A DNA stretch of 11,359 nucleotides, from NCBI GenBank assembly GCA_964511865.1, contig CAZEHW010000105.1, positions 1 through 11,359 on the forward strand, in the 5' to 3' direction. Source of the stretch: ChocPot-Mid sp964511865. Lineage in GTDB: Bacteria > Bacteroidota > Ignavibacteria > Kapaibacteriales > UBA2268. Under the pieces are notes generated by a model. It ran no database searches. It saw only the letters and a program-made list of their open reading frames with translations, and was not told where the DNA came from. The translations under genes were made by a program, and so were the position numbers. Positions 1 to 5,902 of the stretch are shown here, piece by piece. Positions within the stretch are counted from its first letter, which is position 1; every line of letters begins with the position of its first letter.

Positions 1-315
1 ACGGTTAAAGTTCCGCATGACGAAAGAAGAGAAGAATCCGGGACAAACTTCACTGACTTGACAGAATACAACAATATCATTATCAAACCAAATCCGGCAA
101 TTGATTATGTTGATATCGAAGCAATTTTCAAAGAGAAAACTAATGTTAACATTGTCTTTTATAATCTGTTAGGTGAAAAAATTTCCGAGATTAAATTGTG
201 TGACAAAACTGTATTATCAGAGAGATTAGTTTTGAATAAATTTCAATTCGGGATTTACTTTGTTGAAATACATTACGGCGATGACAAAATTATCAGGAAA
301 ATTTTTAAATTTTAA
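1..315 (+). CDS. C-terminal end of a T9SS-secreted protein (type A sorting domain), 5' truncated by the window edge
   Basis: The reading frame is open from base 1 and ends at TAA 313-315, so 104 residues of a longer protein are visible; the TTG at 58 is internal, not a start. The last ~80 residues match the type IX secretion (Por) C-terminal sorting domain. They show KPNPAIDYVDI (the PNPA-D motif), then LLGEKISEI, then GIYFVEI, and a basic last strand ending IIRKIFKF. In this family the domain directs a protein that has crossed the inner membrane to the outer-membrane T9SS translocon and is then removed, leaving the cargo secreted or anchored to the surface. The catalytic or adhesive part lies upstream of the window, so the cargo's function cannot be told. 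A lipoprotein gene starts 35 bp downstream and is probably co-transcribed. Confidence 0.88.
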   Translation, partial: TVKVPHDERREESGTNFTDLTEYNNIIIKPNPAIDYVDIEAIFKEKTNVNIVFYNLLGEKISEIKLCDKTVLSERLVLNKFQFGIYFVEIHYGDDKIIRKIFKF

Positions 316-349
316 TTTTCAAATTATCAATATTTTAAGAGGAGTTTTT

Positions 350-706
350 ATGAAAAAAATTTTCTTACTGCTTCCATGTTTTACATTATTATTAATTAGT
401 ACTATGAGTTGTGACAAGAACAATGAAACGACAGAATCAAATGACTTCGTGATCATAGAAGGTTACGTATGCGATTGTAATAATACTATAATCCCAATTC
501 AAGGTGCGATAATCGGTACGTCTTTAGATACAAAAACAGCGGTCTCTGATGCTAAAGGATACTTTATTTTGAAAACGATTACGACAGCAAATTACTCCAG
601 TACACCTTATACGATCTTTATTAATTCACCCGGATATCAGACAGGTGGAGGTACATGGGTTTGGGGTGACCACCCAACAAATCAAGTATTCTGCTTAAAT
701 CATTAA
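350..706 (+). CDS. Small lipoprotein with carboxypeptidase-regulatory-like (CarboxypepD_reg-type) fold
   Basis: This 118-residue protein starts at ATG 350, chosen because a clear Shine-Dalgarno AGAGGAG lies just upstream and a signal sequence follows directly. The frame is open back to 260, but that would place the signal sequence internally and overlap the previous gene. Residues 1-20 form a lipoprotein signal (MKKIF, hydrophobic core, STMSC), with Cys21 as the likely lipidated residue, followed by a polar Asp/Asn/Glu-rich linker. Residues ~38-90 carry a pattern typical of the carboxypeptidase regulatory-like beta-sandwich: GYVCDC, then PIQGAIIGTSLD, then AVSDAKGYFIL. Such folds are common on Bacteroidota surface lipoproteins and usually serve binding or structural roles. 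It is probably in one operon with the upstream T9SS cargo. The substrate is unknown. C36 and C38 (CDC), in a likely surface strand, are slightly unusual. Confidence 0.8.
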   Translation: MKKIFLLLPCFTLLLISTMSCDKNNETTESNDFVIIEGYVCDCNNTIIPIQGAIIGTSLDTKTAVSDAKGYFILKTITTANYSSTPYTIFINSPGYQTGGGTWVWGDHPTNQVFCLNH

Positions 707-850
707 CTTTGATAAAAATTGTATCTTTGGTTAATATTATGTAAAAGGTGTGATAGTATTGAAATGAATTTTATTAAATCGTAGTGTGTTACGGATATTT
801 TTTATAAATATTTTCAATTTTTGTTTAATTATTTCAATTAAAAAAGAGAG
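707..850. other. 144-bp A+T-rich intergenic gap, possible promoter
   Basis: No ORF or GC-rich hairpin is seen. TATCTTTG at 722-729 matches the Bacteroidota -7 consensus TAnnTTTG exactly, but no TTTG lies about 19 bp upstream of it (the nearest, 708-711, is only 10 bp away). It is therefore a weak candidate promoter for the lipoprotein gene at 851, with an implied leader of about 115 bases. Chance matches are frequent in such A+T-rich DNA. Confidence 0.25.
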
Positions 851-1435
851 ATGATGATGAAAATGAATTCTAAGAATTTAATAGGAATATTATTGAACTT
901 ATTATTGGTAATTTCTTTATTATCATGTGAGGGAAGTGCTGTAGTAGATGAATCAGCAACAATTAGTGATGAAAATTTTTACATGGAAATTGGTTCCACT
1001 TTAATTTATTGTTATGAAGACATTTGGAATCAAAATATTGCAGGTAAACCAATCGGAACAAAAAATCTGACAGTAGACGGTCCGATGGGTGGAACAGTTA
1101 CAATTACAGGTTACACTAGTTATGATGAAAAGCTTGGTATAGCAACTCCCGACCTCGTATTTTCTATGACAGCAGTTAAATATACGTATACTTGCACTGG
1201 TAGCAATAACAAAACATGGATTACTGATGTAACTTTAACAGGAAGCACTACCTTTAAAGGAAGTTTCTCGGAAAGTTATACAAGTTTAAATCACCAATCG
1301 GATAATTTGCATATCAAAGGTTCGGTTACTTATGATGGTACAATTATTAGAAATATTGATATGTCAGGAGAAGTAAGAATTAATCGTTCAACAAAAACAT
1401 CGTGTAATATTTTTGGTCATATAGTAGCCTGGTAA
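851..1435 (+). CDS. Hypothetical beta-rich lipoprotein
   Basis: The protein has 194 residues. Start choice is ambiguous among ATG 851, 854, 857 and 863. The purine run AAAAAGAGAG ends at 850, which gives normal spacing to 857 or 863, so the true protein may be two to four residues shorter. The N-terminus has Lys/Asn, a Leu/Ile core and the lipobox LLSC, with Cys26 as the lipidation site counted from 851. The remainder is rich in Thr, Ser, Gly and Tyr, with alternating patterns suggesting a beta-sandwich or lipocalin-like fold (for example GPMGGTVTITGYTSYDEK and TLTGSTTFKGSFSESY). Four more cysteines are present, at residues 54, 116, 177 and one in the N-terminal core. I do not recognise a named family. 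It is likely a periplasmic or outer-membrane-anchored lipoprotein, and an 8-bp inverted repeat overlaps its stop codon. Confidence 0.72.
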   Translation: MMMKMNSKNLIGILLNLLLVISLLSCEGSAVVDESATISDENFYMEIGSTLIYCYEDIWNQNIAGKPIGTKNLTVDGPMGGTVTITGYTSYDEKLGIATPDLVFSMTAVKYTYTCTGSNNKTWITDVTLTGSTTFKGSFSESYTSLNHQSDNLHIKGSVTYDGTIIRNIDMSGEVRINRSTKTSCNIFGHIVAW

Positions 1436-1448
1436 AATTTTTTTACCA
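1430..1448 (+). terminator. Perfect inverted repeat over a stop codon (weak terminator or mRNA-end hairpin)
   Basis: Arms TGGTAAAA (1430-1437) and TTTTACCA (1441-1448) are perfectly complementary around a TTT loop and include the stop codon of the upstream lipoprotein gene. The stem is A/U-rich and no T-tract follows it (the next bases are CCGGC). A classical intrinsic terminator is therefore not well supported; a 3'-end stabilising hairpin is equally possible. Confidence 0.3.
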
Positions 1449-1531
1449 CCGGCAACAAGATGAGGAAAAAAGAAGAACAGATAAACAAAACAAAAATATT
1501 TGATTTTTAAAAATAAATTTGTAAAAAACTT

Positions 1532-2632
1532 ATGAAAGAACGAATATCTCACGAAACTGTAAAGCGAAAATTAGTAACTTTCCTATTGTTTTCATTTAAG
1601 TCTCTGTTGCTTTTATCAACAATTGTTATAGACCCAACAACTGTTTTGGCACAGTCTAATTGCGCATGTGCAACTTGCGGCAGAAAATGTGAAGAAATTA
1701 AAACATTAGGCCATAAACCTGGATATTCGTGTTATCAGGGAGTTCCGAATCAGGGTTCCACAAATACTCCAGGACAAGTAAAACCCGAATCTGCTTCAGG
1801 GAAATCTCATAATCCCAGGCACCCAAGTTCAGATATTGAGGACTATGCGAGAGACTTAGAGCAAATGTTAAACAGCCTTCTTCTCGACACTCTTAACATT
1901 TCGAAGATTCCATTAACCGGCGATAATGAATTTAATAAATTTTACATTAATCAAGTAACCAGCTTTAATAATCCTGAACAAGGAGGTGATGTGGATTTTG
2001 GAGATAGCTCTGTATTTTCAGGCAAAACTATACGATTGCTCACTACCGAACAACAACAAAAAAAACGAGACGATTGGATGAATGAAAATGGATTGAATAA
2101 TCTTACACCAATCAATAGTGATGGTATTACTAATCTTACATCTGCTCAATTATACGATATCGATGTAATGTTAAGAAATTTAGGAATTGATTTAATAAAA
2201 TTAGGGTTAGTGGGATTGGCGGTACCAACTGGAGGGGTAGCTTCAACTCTATTTGCCACAGTAGTTATAGCCATTGGATTTGAAGAAGTGAAAGCTCTTT
2301 ACGACTGCCTTTATGAAGAAAAATGCCTTCCAAAAGAAGAAATAATATATAATGGATTGAAAACAGCTGCCGATGATGTGTTGGCACTGGGATTAGGGAA
2401 AGTTGTAGGAAAAATTGCTGAAAATAGCAAATTTGTTGAAGATATAATAATAAAAGACAAGGTAGCTAAGGGAGTATCGCCAGGGTTTGCATGGCTTAGT
2501 ACACAAGAATCGAAAATAGGTGGGAAAATTACTGACAATGTGGAGAAAGTTTTTGGGTTTGGAAACGAAATAGGAAATGTGGGGTTAACAATAAGCAAAA
2601 TACGGGAAAAATGGTTAGAAGAAGGTCGATAA
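1532..2632 (+). CDS. Exported protein with N-terminal Cys cluster and a hydrophobic Gly/Ala-rich segment, unknown function
   Basis: This 366-residue protein has a long signal peptide (residues 1-40, basic start, Leu-rich core, predicted cleavage VLA|QS). The mature N-terminus has five cysteines in 24 residues (C44, C46, C49, C53, C67) in the pattern CxCxxCGxxC...GHxPGYSC, which resembles a small metal-binding or disulfide knuckle. Residues ~68-100 are a Pro/Ser/Gly/Asn-rich linker. Residues 101-220 are mostly helical and polar. Residues ~221-250 are a hydrophobic stretch rich in Gly, Ala and Val (LGLVGLAVPTGGVASTLFA then VVIAIGF), long enough for a membrane hairpin. A possible disulfide pair C259/C265 follows, then an amphipathic helical tail. 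I know no matching family. Its 3' end overlaps the next gene by 22 bp, so it appears to be the first gene of a four-gene unit. Pore-forming or toxin-like activity is only one speculative reading. Confidence 0.7.
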   Translation: MKERISHETVKRKLVTFLLFSFKSLLLLSTIVIDPTTVLAQSNCACATCGRKCEEIKTLGHKPGYSCYQGVPNQGSTNTPGQVKPESASGKSHNPRHPSSDIEDYARDLEQMLNSLLLDTLNISKIPLTGDNEFNKFYINQVTSFNNPEQGGDVDFGDSSVFSGKTIRLLTTEQQQKKRDDWMNENGLNNLTPINSDGITNLTSAQLYDIDVMLRNLGIDLIKLGLVGLAVPTGGVASTLFATVVIAIGFEEVKALYDCLYEEKCLPKEEIIYNGLKTAADDVLALGLGKVVGKIAENSKFVEDIIIKDKVAKGVSPGFAWLSTQESKIGGKITDNVEKVFGFGNEIGNVGLTISKIREKWLEEGR

Positions 2633-3738
2633 TATTTAGTACAGGAGTTTTCAGAAAAGTAATAACAAGTGTTTTCTTTATGCTTTGTGTTCTCTCTGTA
2701 CATAGTTCAGAAAAAAACGATTCATTGCGTTTTGAAGTATTGATGAGCAGTAAAATACTTAACGATATTCACTTTGATAAAAAGTTCATAAATTCTCTTG
2801 AGATTACTCCCAGCCGGCTTATTTTACTTTCAACAATTGATAGATTCTATTTATTAGGATGGGGAGGCATCGAACCGGTTGGAAAAAAAAATAAAGGCAA
2901 TATCAGTTCTTATGCTTTTACACCAGACGGATTTCTGATGATAGTTCGTAATAAAGAGCTTTGCTATATGGATTCACTCGGAAATCTTTCCAAGCTATTT
3001 GGATTACCAAGCAAGGCAATGGGAATAAGTGCCGGAGAGTATGTAATGTATGTTTATGACCGCGATAAAAACAAAAAAAAATATGCACTTTATCTTATAG
3101 CCCAAGGTGGCAAGTATTCCAAGTTGTTTGAGGTAACTACACCTATTAATTCAGTAGTTGAGATGAATAATTCGCTTCTGTTTGCGACAAGGAGTGCATT
3201 ATTTAGTTATAGTCTTAAGAGTAAAGAACTGAAAGCACTTGTTGCATTACCAAAGGGTAAAGAAATAAAATCCATAGCAGTGGATTCTTCAAACAACAGA
3301 ATATACTTCTCAACAGAAAATACTATTTATGCTATAAAAGATTCAAGTGCTGTTATAATTACTGATAAATTCGGAGGAATTATCCGGTTCTTCAATGACG
3401 GACTCATAGTTTTTAAGCCCGAGAAGAAATATTTAATTAGAATAGTAGGCATTGAGAATGAGATAGCATCAGAAATGCAGGCATTGAAGGAAGCCGCAAA
3501 TGACAAACAAACATCCGGCACGCTTACTAATGAGAGTATTATCAATCTGGTGAAAGCCAAACTTTCCGATGATTTAATAATGAATATGATAAATAGCTCC
3601 GAAGTTAATTTTAACGTGAGCGTGGACTCAATAATATTTTTATCAAAAAAGAATGTTTCATCGGCAGTTATAACAGCTATGAAAAATGCTATGGATAAAA
3701 AAACCGGTAATGCACCAAATGGAAGTAATCACAAATAA
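2611..3738 (+). CDS. Exported propeller-like protein with SHOCT-like C-terminal motif
   Basis: The protein has 375 residues. ATG 2611 lies inside the previous gene (22-bp overlap) and is the only start that keeps the basic n-region (MVRRR) before the hydrophobic core at 17-30, with likely cleavage near VHS|SEK; the next ATG (2680) would cut into the core. Residues ~60-275 are a series of short beta-strands with repeated blade-like units (FTPDGFLMIV, NRIYFSTENTIYAI, GLIVFKP), suggesting a divergent beta-propeller; I cannot count the blades reliably. Residues ~305-361 form a distinct helical module beginning LTNESIINLVKAKLSDDLI and ending VSSAVITAMKNAM. It matches a motif I know from the C-termini of many unrelated bacterial proteins, of SHOCT-like type. 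It probably acts as a small oligomerisation or interaction element. Location is periplasmic or outer surface. Function is unknown; the gene order suggests a partner of the flanking exported proteins. Confidence 0.75.
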   Translation: MVRRRSIIFSTGVFRKVITSVFFMLCVLSVHSSEKNDSLRFEVLMSSKILNDIHFDKKFINSLEITPSRLILLSTIDRFYLLGWGGIEPVGKKNKGNISSYAFTPDGFLMIVRNKELCYMDSLGNLSKLFGLPSKAMGISAGEYVMYVYDRDKNKKKYALYLIAQGGKYSKLFEVTTPINSVVEMNNSLLFATRSALFSYSLKSKELKALVALPKGKEIKSIAVDSSNNRIYFSTENTIYAIKDSSAVIITDKFGGIIRFFNDGLIVFKPEKKYLIRIVGIENEIASEMQALKEAANDKQTSGTLTNESIINLVKAKLSDDLIMNMINSSEVNFNVSVDSIIFLSKKNVSSAVITAMKNAMDKKTGNAPNGSNHK

Positions 3739-3806
3739 TATAAAATATATGAAAATTCGATAAAGAGCATTAGGAGATGGTTGTAAAAAATTAAATTAAA
3801 AAGATT

Positions 3807-5009
3807 ATGAAAAAATTAGTTTATGTTTTAGTAATAGAATTGTTTGTTGTAAATTGTTTACATGCTCAAACTGTTGAAACATTTACTAATTCTTCTATTG
3901 AGAAAGCAAGGAGTTATATTCTTACTGAAAATATAAATGATGCTATAGCTTCCTATGCCAGGATTATAACAATAGATTCAAACAACGCTGCATTGCTTGC
4001 CGAAGATGCCTACGCTCTTGCTTTGGGCGGGATTTATGATGCTGCATTAATGCGATTAGACCGTAGCTGGAGTATCGCAGCCAATTGCTCTGATGTAAAT
4101 TATTTCACATCCCAGATATATTGCTTAATGGGATACGATGACCTTGCAGCTGTGTTCTGGAAAGCTTCAGAGGAATATAAAATACCTGCATGGATTTCAT
4201 CAAATTCAACAATATTATTGCAGAAGTTCAAGCGTAAATTTCTAAACTCCACAACAACTAATCGAAAAGGGCTATTAGACGATTTCAAGCATGCAAATGA
4301 ACTGGCTGCACAAAATTTATATTTCCAGTCCATTGCCTTGTTTCATAAAATTATTAATCTCTATCCCAATGAATATCTTCCTTATGTCGGTTATAGTATT
4401 GCTCTGGAAAAAACTGGGGCTTTCGAAAAATCAGTCCAAACTATAGAAAGAGCAATTTCAATAATTGAAAATAATGCAGAAGGTAATGAAAAAAAACAAT
4501 TCCTTGAGCAACGACTGGTATCCATTAAACAAAAGATGATAACATTGCCACCGGACGCAATGCCTGGATTGTCCCAAACGAAAGTTTTGGATATTAGAAA
4601 TATACAAATGATGGCTTATGCCGGTGGTATGGTATCACCTACTACAACAAATTTAAACGGCAGACTCGGATATTATATATCGGGTTCCAGTAATGCCTCA
4701 CTTGATTTTGGAAAAATGAACATCTCTGGCACTTCATATTCTAATTTAGGATTTTCCTTTTATAATCGGGAAAAAAATTCCGCCGTTGTCGAAGGTTTTG
4801 GACTACTTATGTCTTCCGTAAATGGTAAAACAGCTTATTATTTTAAAATATCTCTGGGGTATAGCATAATGAATAAAAGCCAAACATCAAGTTTTGATAT
4901 TTTTCTGGATGGTAATATGGATGTTACTAAGTTTGGAGAAAAAGGAGGATCTCCAACCACAATGTGTTTGTCTATTGGAACGAGTATATATTTTGGAATA
5001 AGAAAATGA
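3807..5009 (+). CDS. TPR-containing exported protein with C-terminal beta-barrel-like domain
   Basis: The protein has 400 residues. A signal peptide spans residues 1-20, with cleavage around LHA|QT. Residues ~30-240 are paired amphipathic helices with TPR character. AIASYARIITIDSNNAALLA and SIALFHKIINLYPNEYLPYV each show the small/large residue alternation and the Asn/Pro-containing turn of a TPR, and ALEKTGAFEKSVQTIERAIS follows the second. Residues ~262-400 switch to short alternating aromatic/Gly strands (YAGGMVSP, LGYYISG, LGFSFYN, YYFKISLGYSI, SFDIFLDGNMDV, SIGTSIYFGIRK), consistent with a barrel of about eight strands or a beta-sandwich. A periplasmic TPR arm attached to an outer-membrane anchor would suit a scaffold role. 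Its TGA overlaps the ATG of the next barrel gene (ATGA at 5006-5009), so the two are very likely translationally coupled. The 68 bp before its start contain no clear terminator. Confidence 0.78.
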   Translation: MKKLVYVLVIELFVVNCLHAQTVETFTNSSIEKARSYILTENINDAIASYARIITIDSNNAALLAEDAYALALGGIYDAALMRLDRSWSIAANCSDVNYFTSQIYCLMGYDDLAAVFWKASEEYKIPAWISSNSTILLQKFKRKFLNSTTTNRKGLLDDFKHANELAAQNLYFQSIALFHKIINLYPNEYLPYVGYSIALEKTGAFEKSVQTIERAISIIENNAEGNEKKQFLEQRLVSIKQKMITLPPDAMPGLSQTKVLDIRNIQMMAYAGGMVSPTTTNLNGRLGYYISGSSNASLDFGKMNISGTSYSNLGFSFYNREKNSAVVEGFGLLMSSVNGKTAYYFKISLGYSIMNKSQTSSFDIFLDGNMDVTKFGEKGGSPTTMCLSIGTSIYFGIRK

Positions 5010-5797
5010 AACAACTACTAATCATATTATTCTTAATATTATTGTGTTCTCAACAAACTTTTACTCAGGTTTCTAAAAAATTGGAATCATTCAGAAAAGA
5101 AGTGTTGCCGGAATACAGTATGTATTTTAATCAGGCAGAGCTCACAGAATACGGACAATTAAACTTGTCTGCTGTTGATAAATATAACGAACTTTCAGCT
5201 GACGGGAAAAAAGAAATTATGGCTAACATTAACACAGCATGGCGTGATTCATTGTTTTTTGTGCATTATGGCTCACAAATAGAGTTATGGGGATTAAGCG
5301 TTGAGACAGGAATCGTCCAACTATTAGACGGTTGGGATTTAAACTCACCACAATTAGTTATTGTACCAAAAATAGTTCCGCAGCCTCATCCTTGGTTCTT
5401 TTATGTTGGAGGTCAGTTAGGGTTTGACAACTATATGAAGGGTAATTACAACTATTCGTTTAACACACGATTAGGATTTTTCCTTCTCTCAAATCGATGG
5501 GACTTTGCAGCTACTTTTTCAAAAGGAGCAACAGATAATTTGGATATTGAAAGTTCAACTATGCAATGGTCAAATTTTGGTTTGATGAGCAGGGTGCACT
5601 TCCCCATTAAAGAATATAGTATTAGCCCTAATATTGGTGCAGAAATTACATTGGCATCATTCGGTAAAACTCCATCTACTGTTAGCGGTTCTCTCGTATT
5701 TGGTGTCAGTTGGTTCGTTGGTATTGGCTGTTTGGACTTTGGTATAAAAATCGGGAATATTACTACAAGTATGATAGGTTATACGATGTTTCCATAA
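5006..5797 (+). CDS. Outer-membrane beta-barrel protein, unknown family
   Basis: The protein has 263 residues. ATG 5006 is preferred because a signal peptide begins there (MKQLLIILFLILLC, cleavage near TFTQ|VS) and because it gives the ATGA overlap with the previous stop. The frame is open back to 4964, but that would add 14 residues ahead of the signal. Residues ~24-125 are a soluble domain with a conserved-looking stretch around FVHYGSQIELWGLSVETG. I have an uncertain impression of having met this in other Bacteroidota proteins but cannot name it. Residues ~128-263 are alternating aromatic and small residues (WFFYVGGQLGF, RLGFFLLSNRWDFAATF, NIGAEITLASFG, SLVFGVSWFVGIG, LDFGIKIGNI), as in an outer-membrane barrel of about eight strands. 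The chain ends on TMFP, with Phe near the C-terminus as expected for Bam-inserted barrels. Cys14 lacks a proper lipobox (Leu at -1), so I do not call it a lipoprotein. Confidence 0.75.
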   Translation: MKQLLIILFLILLCSQQTFTQVSKKLESFRKEVLPEYSMYFNQAELTEYGQLNLSAVDKYNELSADGKKEIMANINTAWRDSLFFVHYGSQIELWGLSVETGIVQLLDGWDLNSPQLVIVPKIVPQPHPWFFYVGGQLGFDNYMKGNYNYSFNTRLGFFLLSNRWDFAATFSKGATDNLDIESSTMQWSNFGLMSRVHFPIKEYSISPNIGAEITLASFGKTPSTVSGSLVFGVSWFVGIGCLDFGIKIGNITTSMIGYTMFP

Positions 5798-5902
5798 AAA
5801 ATAGATTGATATTCCTCCATAATGATACAAGTAAAAAAATATTTGTTCAGTAAATTATTTATTATTAAGTTAAATAAAAAAAATATTATAAAAGGGAAAA
5901 AA

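Noticed and set aside
58..315. Stand-alone 85-residue gene starting at TTG 58
   Set aside because: The frame is open to base 1 and the content is only a T9SS sorting domain, which is always the end of a longer protein.
260..349. Upstream extension of the lipoprotein gene at 350
   Set aside because: It would overlap the previous gene by 56 bp and bury the lipoprotein signal; ATG 350 has a strong AGAGGAG.
1514..1521. TAAATTTG as a -7 promoter element for the gene at 1532
   Set aside because: It matches TAnnTTTG but has no -33 partner at the right distance, would leave almost no leader, and is a frequent chance match in this A+T-rich DNA.
2311..2703. Minus-strand 130-codon ORF
   Set aside because: It is antisense across the junction of two plus-strand genes with signal peptides and has no recognisable domain; a shadow frame.
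5006..5050. Lipobox in the barrel protein (Cys14)
   Set aside because: The residue before the Cys is Leu, not Gly/Ala/Ser, and a normal signal peptidase I site follows.
5822..5902. 27-codon N-terminal extension of the TPR regulator
   Set aside because: The signal peptide and an AAAGGG ribosome binding site point to ATG 5903.
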